64,000 nt of DNA from Streptococcus australis ATCC 700641 (GCF_000186465.1 NZ_GL636091.1:1724011-1788010); one strand, 5' to 3'; counted from the first letter of the stretch, positions 1 to 9,275 are shown. Made by a program: numbers and translations. The notes: a model not told the origin generated them from the letters alone.

Positions 1-39
1 TATTCTAACGAATTACCGATTTCTGTCCCACTCTCTTTT
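1..39 (-). repeat. End of an inverted-repeat element, cut by the window edge
   Basis: Reverse complement of the left end of the element at 34070-34248: it carries the same 20-bp terminal repeat (18-37 here) and the following bases up to the edge, with only the edge base differing. It lies about 12 bp beyond the stop codon of the CPBP gene, the same placement the other copy has relative to ciaH, so it may serve as a transcription end. Confidence 0.85.
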
Positions 40-50
40 CAACTATTTTT

Positions 51-817
51 TTAGCTTCCCCAATTGATCAAGAGATAGAGTATGCTAGAGCCAAACATAT
101 CGGCCAAAGCATGCATGAGGAAGAATGGCAAGAGGTTCTTGATCACCTTTTTGTAGAGAACATAATAGAAGAGTCCATAGATGACACCGATGACCACTGC
201 CCAAAGCAAACCTTGGTAGGTATGGAAGGAAATCCGAATCAAGGTCGAATAAGCCAGTGCCCACCACTTGTACTTCTGATTAACAGATGTCATGACTCCT
301 AAGAAGAAGAACTCTTCGTAGAAACCATTGAGCAAGGCATAAGCAATCGCCAAGGGACTGAGTGCTAAGAACTTGTGGATAATCTGCATGGGATCGATAT
401 AAGCAAAGAGATTAACATTGAAATAATCATACTCTCCGCTCACCGTTGTCACGATATCCCCAAACAAACCGACGATGGCAAAGATAAAGGGTACCCAAAA
501 GAGGACAGACCATTTGAAGCGAATCGGCAGCTGTTTAAAATCGAAATTCCTGAGAAGCAAGTAAGCCAAGGCAAGGGCTAATAAGATGATCTGCAAGGTG
601 AAGCTACTGGAGTATCTGCTCCATCCGTGGCTGTATTGGTGGCCGTTTCAGTAGCTGTGGTGACGGTTTGCGAAACTGGTTGAAGATTGGCAAGGAAGAG
701 TTCTGTAGACCAGACAATAAACTGCCCAAACATAATGGTAGTCACAATAGCGATATCATACCATTTAAGCTCTTTTAAAGGCTTTTCTGAACGTATAAAC
801 TTAAAAATTTTCATCAT
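51..817 (-). pseudogene. CPBP (CAAX/Abi) family membrane protease, frameshifted
   Basis: Two adjacent minus-strand frames together make one CPBP-family membrane protein. The 5' part (817-578) has a good AAGGATGA ribosome site, one membrane segment and a Thr/Ala-rich loop. The 3' part (596-51) has several membrane segments and the protease motifs: a YEEFFFLG box, an FHTYQG box and a terminal HALAD box. The two frames meet near 590-605 and would be joined by adding one base. The 3' frame has no ribosome site of its own, only a TTG codon. The first motif keeps the Glu pair but has Leu where the usual EExxxR motif has Arg, so activity is doubtful even if the frame is intact. Family members act in bacteriocin self-immunity or protein processing; nothing here says which. 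A sequencing error is the main alternative. Confidence 0.8.
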
Positions 818-951
818 TCATCCTTCTATTCCCACATTGGAAGTATTTTTGATAGTTCTACTATAAAAGAATATGCTTAAAGAAACTTTAATTCTTAGCT
901 AGTAATAAATTCATATCAGTAAAAAACGACCAGTTGGTCGTTTCTTTATTT

Positions 952-1620
952 CTATTCCTCTAAGAGGTCTTGGATTCTATCTAGATACTGGTTATCTGTC
1001 ACCGCCATTACTCGCACCCCTTGTGGCCAAATAAAGTCGGGACCAATCTGACTTCGCAAAGGCTGGTCTTCCGCATCTCGATAGCCAATAATATTGAGTT
1101 GATATTGGTCTCTGATTTCCAAGTCTCGGATGCTTTTTCCTACCCAGCTAGCTGGAACCGTAAACTCGACCACCACCACTTCTTCATCCAACTGGAAAAC
1201 TTCAATCCCATGTTGGAAGAGAATCATCTTAGCTAGGGACATTCCCGCTTCCACCTCTGGTAGGATGACCAAATCAGCCCCAATTTTCTCAAGGACTTCC
1301 TTGGTCACTTCATTCTTGACCTTGGCAATGACATGCTCGACGCCAAGTGACTTACAGTGCATAACAGCCAGCACACTGGACTCCAGGTTTTCACCCGTCG
1401 CGATCACGACTGTGTCACAGTTCCCAATATCTGCTGCATCCAAGAGGTCCAACTCCGTAATGTCTCCAACAATTCCAGTTGTAATCATGGATTCATACTG
1501 ATTAATCACATCTGCGTGATCATCAATTGCAATAATATCCACATCCTGGTCCTGTAGGGTTTTGAGGACACTCTGTCCAAAAATTCCTAATCCTAAAATT
1601 CCAATGGTTCGATTCGCCAT
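952..1620 (-). CDS. ktrA: Potassium uptake regulatory subunit KtrA (RCK protein)
   Basis: A 222-residue cytoplasmic RCK protein. Residues 7-14 form the GxGxxG nucleotide-binding loop of an N-terminal Rossmann (TrkA-N) domain and residues from about 140 form the C-terminal TrkA-C domain. KtrA rings bind ATP/ADP, and in relatives cyclic di-AMP, and gate the KtrB channel. It follows ktrB by 9 bases, with an AGGAG site before the ATG, so the two are cotranscribed. Length is normal for the family. Confidence 0.93.
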   Translation of the reverse strand: MANRTIGILGLGIFGQSVLKTLQDQDVDIIAIDDHADVINQYESMITTGIVGDITELDLLDAADIGNCDTVVIATGENLESSVLAVMHCKSLGVEHVIAKVKNEVTKEVLEKIGADLVILPEVEAGMSLAKMILFQHGIEVFQLDEEVVVVEFTVPASWVGKSIRDLEIRDQYQLNIIGYRDAEDQPLRSQIGPDFIWPQGVRVMAVTDNQYLDRIQDLLEE

Positions 1621-1629
1621 GAGTTTCTC

Positions 1630-3012
1630 CTATCCGATAATGATGTCTGCCTTGGCATACTGCAAGGTATCTGCTTTCTTAGCTTGGTAATTGTTTAAGC
1701 TAACCATGAGGGTCAAAGGACCAATCCGTCCGATAAACATGAGGACCATAATAATGGCTAGTCCCGCTCCATTTAAGGTCGAGGTTACATTAGCTGTCAC
1801 TCCCACTGTCGCTAGAGCGGATACCACCTCAAAGACCAAATAAATAAAGCGTTGGCCATCCGGCGTCACTAAACAGATTCCTAATAGACCCACTAAGAAG
1901 GTCAACTGGAAAATCACCGCCGTCCCAAAGGAACGTTGAACAATGTCTGGTGAAATCGTACGTTTTCCTAAATTGGTATGTGGTAGCCCCAATAGTTCCT
2001 TCCGAGCCAGGAGCAAGAGGACCAGGAAGGTGGTGATCTTCATGCCCCCTGCTGTCCCGCCTGGTGCTCCACCTAAAAACATCTGCAAGAGATAGACGAA
2101 GAGCGTCACTGGTCGGACTGCTGTATAATCTAAGGAAGCAAAACCAGCTGTCCGCATGCTGACGGTTTGGAAAAAGCTGACTAAAATTTTCTCTCCCAAG
2201 GGGAGGGCCCCAATGGTTGCCGGATTATCAAACTCGGTCAAGAGACTGGTTACTGTCCCAAAGAGAAGGATCGCAGCTGTTAACCAGAGAACCACCTTAG
2301 TATGGAAGCGAAGAGTCCGCCGTCCTGATTGGTTACAGGTCTTGGTAGCGAGGTCAAACCAAACCATAAAGCCCAAGCCCCCAGTAATAATAAGGGCAGA
2401 CAAGGTCAGGTTCACCAGCCAATCGGTCTGGAAACTCATCATACTATCGCCCCCAAAATTATCGAAGCCCGCATTACAAAAAGCTGAAATCGCGACAAAG
2501 ATGGAGTTAAAGACTCCATGCCCCCAGCCGAAGCGAGGAATGAAGCGAATCATGAGGAGCAAGGCCCCCAGTCCTTCGATGGTAAAGGTGGTTATGAAAA
2601 TAGAACGGACAAAACGGGCCAAGCTCTGGTTATTGCTAAAGCTAAAGCTGTCCCGAATGGTCTGTCGGTCCTTGTAGCTGAGCTTTTGACGACTTTCCAT
2701 AAAGAAGAGACCGATAAAGGTCAAGATCCCCAGGCCACCAATCTGAATCAAGAGCATACAGATCAACTGCCCCCAGGCATTGTAGGTCGAGGCTACTGAC
2801 TGGGTAAAGAGGCCCGTCACACAGACCATGGAGACTGCTGTAAAAAGGTGGTCGACATAACCTGCTTTTGAGCTTGCTTGCTGGACAAAAGGCAGACTCA
2901 ATAAGAGGGAGCCAATTAAGATAACCAAGAAAAAGCTGAAAAAGAGCCTCCTTGCTGGAGATAGACTTTTCATCTTGGACTGCCATTGTTTTAAAAATAA
3001 TTTGACTAACAT
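1630..3012 (-). CDS. ktrB: Potassium uptake channel subunit KtrB (TrkH family)
   Basis: A 460-residue polytopic membrane protein of the TrkH/KtrB superfamily. Four pore loops with selectivity-filter glycines are visible (VTGLF, NAGFDNF, TAGFASL and VGVTAN contexts). It imports K+ (Na+-dependent in characterised relatives) and pairs with KtrA encoded directly downstream. The ATG at 3012 has no Shine-Dalgarno, but an extended -10 box ends 6 bp before it, so the mRNA may begin at the ATG itself. A second Met at residue 14 also lacks a ribosome site. The promoter overlaps the end of the upstream phosphorylase gene. Confidence 0.92.
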   Translation of the reverse strand: MLVKLFLKQWQSKMKSLSPARRLFFSFFLVILIGSLLLSLPFVQQASSKAGYVDHLFTAVSMVCVTGLFTQSVASTYNAWGQLICMLLIQIGGLGILTFIGLFFMESRQKLSYKDRQTIRDSFSFSNNQSLARFVRSIFITTFTIEGLGALLLMIRFIPRFGWGHGVFNSIFVAISAFCNAGFDNFGGDSMMSFQTDWLVNLTLSALIITGGLGFMVWFDLATKTCNQSGRRTLRFHTKVVLWLTAAILLFGTVTSLLTEFDNPATIGALPLGEKILVSFFQTVSMRTAGFASLDYTAVRPVTLFVYLLQMFLGGAPGGTAGGMKITTFLVLLLLARKELLGLPHTNLGKRTISPDIVQRSFGTAVIFQLTFLVGLLGICLVTPDGQRFIYLVFEVVSALATVGVTANVTSTLNGAGLAIIMVLMFIGRIGPLTLMVSLNNYQAKKADTLQYAKADIIIG

Positions 3013-3018
3013 AGCTTC

Positions 3019-3027
3019 ATTGTACCA
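3019..3027 (-). promoter_or_regulatory. Extended -10 promoter of ktrB, 6 bp from the ATG
   Basis: On the minus strand the sequence reads TGG-TACAAT, then GAAGCT, then ATG. With normal spacing from -10 to transcription start, the first transcribed base is the A of the start codon. Confidence 0.6.
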
Positions 3028-3043
3028 TAAAAAGAGAATAGAC

Positions 3044-3808
3044 CTACAAGTGAAGAACCATTTCTAGGCACAATTCTAAGGCTTTATCGAATGCTTCAGA
3101 TCCCCAGTCACGCTGGTCATAATTTTCCAGGTCTGCAAGAGAATCTGCGGTAAATAGGAGCAAGCCCCAAACCGCATCACGAAGCTGGGCTACTGCTGCC
3201 AGTGAGGCGCACTCCATCTCCACCACACTACACCCTTCTTCAATGCGATAGGCCACCTTGTCAGGCGTTTCTCGATAAAAGCCGTCTGTCGACCAGGTCA
3301 TCACTTCTTGGTAGGGAATGGACTCTTGTTTTAGGACCCTTTCAATGGCAGTCAGTGCTCGACGATCTACTTCTATATAACGAGAAGGTGCTACATAATG
3401 GTAACTGGCTCCCTCATCTCGCAAAGCCTTGGTCGGGATTAAAAAGGCATTTTCTTCCATGTCCACCAAGACGCCACAGCTTCCTGCCGAAATGATCTTC
3501 TTCACCCCATAGCCGATCAACCAATCCATGAATTGGGCTGCTGCTGCAGATCCAACTGGCGCTTGAGCCAAGCAGATTTCCTCTCCTTGGTGCTCCATGA
3601 CATAAACCGGATAGGTCTTGGTAGCTGAGACAAAGCTAGCTACTTGTTTGGCTCCAGCAACTTTGGCAAAGCGGTCAATCTCATCCTCTAAGAAAGCATA
3701 AACGCATTTATCAGGCAAATGCAGGTCTAACCCCTCATGGGTCGGCATAATGACTGCCTGTGGGTTGTCGTCAAACTCTAAAATAGGAATTTCATGTTTA
3801 TGGATCAT
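3044..3808 (-). CDS. Nucleoside phosphorylase family protein
   Basis: 254 residues of the PNP/UDP (NP-I) phosphorylase family, which splits nucleosides with phosphate to a base and ribose-1-phosphate. The glycine-rich SAGSCGVL segment (about 107-114) and the EMECASLAAVA segment (about 193-203), holding the ribose-binding Met-Glu, are both present. Length and motifs fit the uridine-phosphorylase-like branch better than MTA/SAH nucleosidase, but substrate cannot be settled. A GGAGG site precedes the ATG and a TATAAT box lies at 3835-3840. It is divergent from the helicase gene and appears to be monocistronic. Confidence 0.82.
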   Translation of the reverse strand: MIHKHEIPILEFDDNPQAVIMPTHEGLDLHLPDKCVYAFLEDEIDRFAKVAGAKQVASFVSATKTYPVYVMEHQGEEICLAQAPVGSAAAAQFMDWLIGYGVKKIISAGSCGVLVDMEENAFLIPTKALRDEGASYHYVAPSRYIEVDRRALTAIERVLKQESIPYQEVMTWSTDGFYRETPDKVAYRIEEGCSVVEMECASLAAVAQLRDAVWGLLLFTADSLADLENYDQRDWGSEAFDKALELCLEMVLHL

Positions 3809-3964
3809 CTGTTGCCTCCAAACTTGTTTGTAACATTATATAAGTCTATCTAGCCGGTGTCAAGAAGAGATAGCAAAAAGGACTATTTTTCTTCCATAGC
3901 AACTCCCTTTCTAATGAATACCTTCAACTATGATATAATGGGGACAGTACAAGGGAGGAAACCA

Positions 3965-6679
3965 ATGTTACAAGAACTAGCCTTTACAGGCCAATGGAGA
4001 CACTATCAAAAACGCGTTCTCGATAAGAGTGACGCTTTTATGGCGGATGGCCACCTGCATTTGGTAGCAGCTCCTGGCTCTGGAAAAACAACCCTAGGAA
4101 TCGAATTTATCAGACGCTTTGGCCAGCCAACCCTGATCTTGGCTCCTACGGTCACCATTCGTCAACAATGGGTGGACCGGATTATCCAGGCATTCTTGAG
4201 TGATGAAAGCCAAGCAGAACAACTGATTTCACAAGACTTAAAACATCCTAAGCTGATTACAGTGGCTACCTATCAGGCCCTACACAGCGCCATGAACCAA
4301 GTCGTCGGTCAATCACAAGCTGAGGATACCGATGACCAGGCAGAGATTGAAACATTTGATTTCAAAGGCTTTGATATCTTTACTACTTTCAAGGCCATCT
4401 CACTTGGGACCCTTTGTTTAGATGAGTGCCACCACTTACGCAATGAATGGTGGAAGAGCTTGGAAGCTTTTCGTCAAGCCTTCCCTGACTTAAAGATGAT
4501 CTCCCTTACCGCCACCCCGCCCTATGAAGGGGATCCTGCCCTTTGGGATCGCTATATCCGCATGTGTGGTGAGATTGATGAGGAAATTACGGTTCCCGAA
4601 TTGGTCAAAGAAGATACCCTTTGTCCTCATCAGGACTATGTCTACTTCGCCTTTCCAACCAAGGAAGAGCAAGAGCAATTGGATGCCTTTAGCCAACAAA
4701 AGAATGCTCTCTTGCAACAACTGACTTCCGATCCCCTCTTTTGCCAACACCTCCAAAACTGCCAAGCCTTATCTGGTCAGATCAGCGACGATGAATTGCT
4801 CAATGAGCCCAAGTATCTCTCTGCTACCCTGATCTTTCTTCGAAGCAAGGGAATTGACTTTCCCAAACGTTTCCAGGACCTTTTAGGAGCCAAGAAACTA
4901 CCTGCTTTCACCCTGGACTGGCTTGAAATTCTCCTGCAAGGCCTGCTCTTTCAGGTGCCTCACTGGTACAATCTACCTGAGGAATACGAGAAGCAACTGC
5001 TTCATGAATTAAAAGCAGCCAGCTTGATCGATCGAAAACAAGTCAAACTGGTCCGCAACAAAAAACAAGACCTTCTACTCAACCAATCCCTCGGAAAACT
5101 TAATGCCGTCCGAGAGATTTTCAAGGCCGAATACCAGGCCCTTGGAAGCCAACTACGACAACTGGTCTTAACAGACTATATTCGTCAAGACTTTGAAGTT
5201 CATCTCGGGGATAAGGACGCCCAATTTACTCAATTGGGAGTACTCTCTTATTTCGAATCTATTCGCAGGGAAAGCTTAGAGCAAGCAACTCCTCCCGCCA
5301 TCGCTGTCTTAACCGGCAGCATCGTCATCATCCCGACGGTTGCTAAGTCAAGACTAGAAGAGCTTCTAGGTTCGGACAGACTGACATACCAAAGTGTCGG
5401 CCAATTATCTCCTGATGACTTTCTCAAGGTTCGCTTGGTTGGTTCTCAACATGATTTGGTGACAGCCGTGACCCAGCTCTTTCAAGAAGGGCTTATCCAA
5501 GTCGTCATTGGAACCAAGTCCCTTCTGGGAGAAGGCTGGGATGCTCCTTGCGTCAACTCTCTGATCCTAGCGAGCTTTGTCGGCAGTTTCATGCTCAGCA
5601 ACCAAATGCGGGGTCGTGCCATTCGAGTGTGGCCTGAGAATCCAGACAAGACTAGCAACATCTGGCACCTGGTCTCCATCAATCTTTCCCTAAAGAAATG
5701 GTATGAAAAGTCCGATCTTGAAAAGGAAGAGATCGAAGCCCTCACTGATCAGCTGAAAGAATACAGTCCTGATCTGGAACTCTTAGAAAGGCGGATGAAG
5801 CAATTTTTAGGCCTCCATTACAAGGAGCCCTTTATCGAATCCGGTATTGAACGTCTAGCCTTTGACAATATCCGCTATACCAAAAAACAGTTGCAAAAAC
5901 TCAATGAAGAAACCTTAGAGCGCTCCACCCATCGTCAAGAACTCCGAGACGGCTGGAAAAAAGCCCTGCCTATTCTGGAGAATATGGAGATTGCAAACGA
6001 GGTCCAAGTGGATAAACACTTCCTGCCCCTGGCCCTATTTTTTGACGCCAGGAAGCTAGCTCGTTGGCTGACGGCCGCTACTTTGACCGATTCTTTCGCC
6101 AACCTGATTTACTATTCACATAGAGGTGGATGGAATACAGCTTCTCTTATTCTTCTATTCGTCTTAGCTGTTCTCGCACTCCTTGCTTGGCTCCGTTACT
6201 ACCTCTATAAGAGTCCTTATAAACGGCTAGAAGTCTTCGGCCAGGCTATCCACCAAGCCCTACTCCGTTCTGGGCAGATCCAGACTCAAGCAACCCGCAT
6301 CCAAGTCGTACGAGACAGAAAGGATGCCATCAACACGCTAATCTATATGAAAGGCGGAACCATGCGGGAGAAGGAACTCTTCTCGCAAACCATGATCGAG
6401 TTTTTCGCTCCAATTGAAAATCAGCGCTATATCCTGAAAGCACAGGAAAAGGTGTCCGATCAAACAGAATATTTCGCTGTACCAAGCCTCTTTGACAAAC
6501 GGAAAGAGGATGCCCAAGCCTTTGTGGAGCAAATCCGAAAGAGCCTAGGTAAGTATGACCTCGTCTATACCCGAAGTGCCGAAGGTCGCGCTATTCTCCT
6601 TGATGCGCGCATTAAGGCCTTAGCTAATAAACAAGAGCGCACCTTCACCAAGAAACAAGTGATGTCGAATTTGAAATAA
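3965..6679 (+). CDS. Large SF2 (DEAD/DEAH, type III Res-like) helicase with a C-terminal membrane segment
   Basis: 904 residues from the ATG at 3965, chosen for its GGGAGGAAACC ribosome site; a TATAAT box sits about 30 bp upstream. The reading frame is open further 5' but the upstream start lacks such a site. Helicase motifs: Walker A GSGKT at 38-42, DECH at 153-156, TATPP at 182-186, and motif VI QMRGRAIR at 547-554. Between the two RecA domains (about 215-440) lies a long insert. Residues about 723-747 are a strongly hydrophobic stretch that looks like a transmembrane helix, followed by about 155 residues of unrecognised sequence ending in a basic tail. This architecture resembles the ResIII-type helicases of restriction and defence loci, but no nuclease, methylase or partner gene is adjacent. 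Function unknown; the ATPase fold is certain. Confidence 0.85.
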   Translation: MLQELAFTGQWRHYQKRVLDKSDAFMADGHLHLVAAPGSGKTTLGIEFIRRFGQPTLILAPTVTIRQQWVDRIIQAFLSDESQAEQLISQDLKHPKLITVATYQALHSAMNQVVGQSQAEDTDDQAEIETFDFKGFDIFTTFKAISLGTLCLDECHHLRNEWWKSLEAFRQAFPDLKMISLTATPPYEGDPALWDRYIRMCGEIDEEITVPELVKEDTLCPHQDYVYFAFPTKEEQEQLDAFSQQKNALLQQLTSDPLFCQHLQNCQALSGQISDDELLNEPKYLSATLIFLRSKGIDFPKRFQDLLGAKKLPAFTLDWLEILLQGLLFQVPHWYNLPEEYEKQLLHELKAASLIDRKQVKLVRNKKQDLLLNQSLGKLNAVREIFKAEYQALGSQLRQLVLTDYIRQDFEVHLGDKDAQFTQLGVLSYFESIRRESLEQATPPAIAVLTGSIVIIPTVAKSRLEELLGSDRLTYQSVGQLSPDDFLKVRLVGSQHDLVTAVTQLFQEGLIQVVIGTKSLLGEGWDAPCVNSLILASFVGSFMLSNQMRGRAIRVWPENPDKTSNIWHLVSINLSLKKWYEKSDLEKEEIEALTDQLKEYSPDLELLERRMKQFLGLHYKEPFIESGIERLAFDNIRYTKKQLQKLNEETLERSTHRQELRDGWKKALPILENMEIANEVQVDKHFLPLALFFDARKLARWLTAATLTDSFANLIYYSHRGGWNTASLILLFVLAVLALLAWLRYYLYKSPYKRLEVFGQAIHQALLRSGQIQTQATRIQVVRDRKDAINTLIYMKGGTMREKELFSQTMIEFFAPIENQRYILKAQEKVSDQTEYFAVPSLFDKRKEDAQAFVEQIRKSLGKYDLVYTRSAEGRAILLDARIKALANKQERTFTKKQVMSNLK

Positions 6680-6690
6680 AAGTTGTAAAA

Positions 6691-6725
6691 AACCATATTC
6701 CCATTGAAATGGAATATGGTTTTTT
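6691..6725. terminator. Bidirectional terminator
   Basis: Stem AACCATATTCC (6691-6701) pairs with GGAATATGGTT (6711-6721), flanked by A- and T-runs on either side, between the convergent helicase and tetR genes. Confidence 0.9.
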
Positions 6726-6747
6726 GGTTTGTTTCTATCAGATCCCC

Positions 6748-7371
6748 CTATTTCCACAAGCCACCTAAGATTTGCTTTTCGACCAAGGAAAGATCTTCAT
6801 CGGTCACTTGCCCATTAGTTCCAAGAATATAGAGCTGACCAAAATAGGCAAGCAGCGGGCCAATCAGAATACGCAGGAATTGGGAAATAGTCAGATCAGG
6901 ATTGATGCGAGGGTCCGCTTTCAGTTCTTGAAGGAGGTCACCAATTCTACCCTGAATGAAACTCCAAATATGTTCTTGCTCCTGCTTGATCTTTTCATTC
7001 GAAAATATCTCCTGTAACACGATTTTTAAGAGAGCTTGATTGGTTTTGAGGTAGTTCATTCGGTCATAAACGAAATAGTGAATTTTTTCCTCTGTTGTTT
7101 GAAAATTTAAGAGTTGATCCAGAAAATTTCCCAGAAGACTAGGAAGGATCGGATGTAAAATAGCCGTCAGCAACTCATCTTTGGTCTGGAAATACTTGAA
7201 GAGAGTGGCTTGGCTAAGCCCGGCATGCTCCGCAATTTGAAGGGTTGAAGTCCCATTATACCCCTTGGTCGAGATCAAATCGACGGCTGCCTGCATAATT
7301 TTCTTCTTTCCTTTGGGATAGTCTGCTCCCTCTAGATACGCTTCAAACGACTCAAAAATACTCTCGTTCAT
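6748..7371 (-). CDS. TetR-family regulator of the adjacent ABC exporter
   Basis: 207 residues. The N-terminal helix-turn-helix is clear (GTSTLQIAEHAGLSQATLFK) and the C-terminal ligand domain is divergent. I chose the ATG at 7371 because GAGG lies 6 bases upstream; a GTG at 7383 is in frame but its ribosome site is too close. It is the last gene of a three-gene minus-strand operon after an ABC ATPase and permease. The operon promoter carries two TetR-type palindromes, so the protein most likely represses its own operon until a ligand, probably an export substrate, binds. Ligand unknown. Confidence 0.88.
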   Translation of the reverse strand: MNESIFESFEAYLEGADYPKGKKKIMQAAVDLISTKGYNGTSTLQIAEHAGLSQATLFKYFQTKDELLTAILHPILPSLLGNFLDQLLNFQTTEEKIHYFVYDRMNYLKTNQALLKIVLQEIFSNEKIKQEQEHIWSFIQGRIGDLLQELKADPRINPDLTISQFLRILIGPLLAYFGQLYILGTNGQVTDEDLSLVEKQILGGLWK

Positions 7372-7398
7372 GTCCTTCCTCACATCCTCTTATTATTT

Positions 7399-8481
7399 TT
7401 ATACCTTACGATACCGACGCAATCCGACAATATTCAGCATTGTCAAAGCGACAAGGAAAAGCAGTAAAACACCGATATTTGGCAAAATATCCCCAAGGTT
7501 ACGTCCGTAAAGAATAATCTGACTCATGGCATCACCTGAGTAGGTCAAAGGCAAGAACTTCCCAATTGTTTTTGCCCATTCTCCCATTGAATCAAGAGGA
7601 ATGATTCCTGAGAAAAAGAGCTGCGGCATAATCACAAGAGGAATAAATTGCATCATTTGGAATTCTGATTTGGCCAAGGTGGACAAGAGAATTCCGAAGG
7701 CGAGTGCTACAAGAGCCAATACTACATTAACTATTATAATATTTAATAAACTTCCGACAACTTCAATATTCAACAACCAGATAGCTGCTAAAACAACAAC
7801 CGCTGTTTGAAGAATAGCGATGATCCCATAAGACATCATGTAACCATAGACGATTTCAGAGCGTTTAACTGGAGTGGCTAATAAGCGATCTAGGGTGCCG
7901 CTGGTGCGTTCTTTCAACAGCGCCATCCCTGAAATCAAGAAAACAAAGAAGAAAACGACAAATCCAATCAAGACTGGAATCATACTGGCAAAGAAGCCTG
8001 TATCTTCATTCCCATACTCATAAGATTCCTTAATTTCTGGTGATTTTGCATCCAGTTTCAATTGAGGAAGGGCCTGTTTAACACGAGTTAATAGTTGATT
8101 GGTGCCTTCACTGGCGATACTGGTTCGCAATACTTGACGGGTCATAGCAGTTTTCGAAGCATCTGTATTGGCATAATCTACCAGATACTCCCCGTCTTTA
8201 TAAGAAATGACGGCGTCGACTTTCTCATCAGCCAAGTCTTCTTTGGCTTGATCCATGTCTTTGTAAGTTTTCACACTGACATGGTCCATATCATCCATCT
8301 TCCTTACCAAACTAGTTGGTAGATCCCGTGTTGCAAGCTTGACGTTCACGGTTGTACTAGCCGAAAACATGAGGTTCATCAACCACATGATAAAGACTGG
8401 AGCCACAAACATCATGGCAAGGGTTCGTTTGTCACGAAGCAATTCTTTGATAACTTTTTTTGCAATGGCAAGGGTTCTCAT
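7399..8481 (-). CDS. ABC-2 type exporter permease
   Basis: 360 residues with the ABC2_membrane_3 layout: one N-terminal membrane helix (about 20-42), an extracytoplasmic domain of roughly 130 residues, then five membrane helices in the C-terminal half. The ATG follows the upstream ATPase stop by one base and has an AAGGAG site. Paired with the ATPase it would export a drug, lipid-like compound or peptide; the substrate cannot be read from sequence. Confidence 0.88.
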   Translation of the reverse strand: MRTLAIAKKVIKELLRDKRTLAMMFVAPVFIMWLMNLMFSASTTVNVKLATRDLPTSLVRKMDDMDHVSVKTYKDMDQAKEDLADEKVDAVISYKDGEYLVDYANTDASKTAMTRQVLRTSIASEGTNQLLTRVKQALPQLKLDAKSPEIKESYEYGNEDTGFFASMIPVLIGFVVFFFVFLISGMALLKERTSGTLDRLLATPVKRSEIVYGYMMSYGIIAILQTAVVVLAAIWLLNIEVVGSLLNIIIVNVVLALVALAFGILLSTLAKSEFQMMQFIPLVIMPQLFFSGIIPLDSMGEWAKTIGKFLPLTYSGDAMSQIILYGRNLGDILPNIGVLLLFLVALTMLNIVGLRRYRKV

Positions 8482-8482
8482 C

Positions 8483-9199
8483 TTATTCTCCTTCTGCTTT
8501 CAAAAAGACTTCTTCAATACTTGACACACCATAATTTTCTTTGAGTTTTTTTGGTGTATCAAAGGCAATGATGTTTCCACCTAACAAGAGGCCAACCTTA
8601 TCTGTCAACTCTGCTTCATCCATGACATGGGTGGTGACCAAAATGCCTACACCCTTGTCTCTAAGTGTGATTAATTCCTTCCAGATTTTCTTTCGAAGAG
8701 AAGGATCGATTCCAACCGTCGGTTCGTCCAAAATCAAGAGCTGAGGATTTCCTAAAAGCGCAATCGCCAGCGACAAGCGTCGTTTCATCCCTCCGGAATA
8801 ACCAGATACGGCCTTATTTAAGTGATCTGTCAGATCTACCACCTGAGCCACATGGGCAATTTCTGTTGTTAAGTCTTTTTTGGAAAGGCCTTTTAGCTGA
8901 CCGAAAAATTCCAAATTTTCTTGCCCTGACAAGGCCTCATATAAAGCATCAGACTGGGCCATATAGCCAATATCTCCCAGAATATGACGATTGGGCATGG
9001 TGTGGTCTAAGACTAAAGCGATACCGCTATCTGCCTTTTCCATTCCTAACATGGTTTTAATCATGGTTGATTTACCAGCACCAGAAGGACCGATTAGACC
9101 AATGATTTCCCCAGACTGTAATTCAAAACCAACGTGGTTTAACACCAGTTGTTGACCAAAAGATTTTTGTAAATCTTGTAAATGTAGCAATGTTTTCAT
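8483..9199 (-). CDS. ABC exporter ATP-binding protein
   Basis: 238 residues from the ATG at 9199, which has a perfect AGGAGG six bases upstream; the in-frame ATG only four codons earlier in the track would place the start inside the operator. Walker A GPSGAGKST, a signature variant YSGGMKRR, Walker B LLILDEPTVGID and the TTHVMDEA switch are all present, typical of DrrA/CcmA-like ATPases driving ABC-2 permeases. First gene of the ATPase-permease-tetR operon. Confidence 0.9.
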   Translation of the reverse strand: MKTLLHLQDLQKSFGQQLVLNHVGFELQSGEIIGLIGPSGAGKSTMIKTMLGMEKADSGIALVLDHTMPNRHILGDIGYMAQSDALYEALSGQENLEFFGQLKGLSKKDLTTEIAHVAQVVDLTDHLNKAVSGYSGGMKRRLSLAIALLGNPQLLILDEPTVGIDPSLRKKIWKELITLRDKGVGILVTTHVMDEAELTDKVGLLLGGNIIAFDTPKKLKENYGVSSIEEVFLKAEGE

Positions 9200-9211
9200 A
9201 TGCATCCTCCT

Positions 9212-9231
9212 AAGTGAGTGTTTACTCACTT
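9212..9231. promoter_or_regulatory. TetR operator O2
   Basis: AAGTGAGT-GTTT-ACTCACTT, an inverted repeat with 8-bp arms lying between the -10 box and the ribosome site of the ABC operon. Near copy of O1. Confidence 0.85.
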
Positions 9232-9246
9232 TTTAAGTATGAGACT

Positions 9247-9275
9247 ATTATAGTGAGTGAACACTCACTTGTCAA
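9247..9275 (-). promoter_or_regulatory. Perfect consensus promoter of the ABC-tetR operon
   Basis: TTGACA (9275-9270) and TATAAT (9252-9247) with exactly 17 bp between them. The spacer is almost entirely filled by operator O1, so bound repressor would block polymerase directly. Confidence 0.93.
9252..9269. promoter_or_regulatory. TetR operator O1 within the promoter spacer
   Basis: AGTGAGTG-AA-CACTCACT, a perfect 8+2+8 inverted repeat located between the -35 and -10 boxes. Confidence 0.88.

Noticed and set aside
2156..2677. 173-codon open frame opposite ktrB
   Set aside because: Basic, repetitive-looking composition, no ribosome site; shadow of ktrB.
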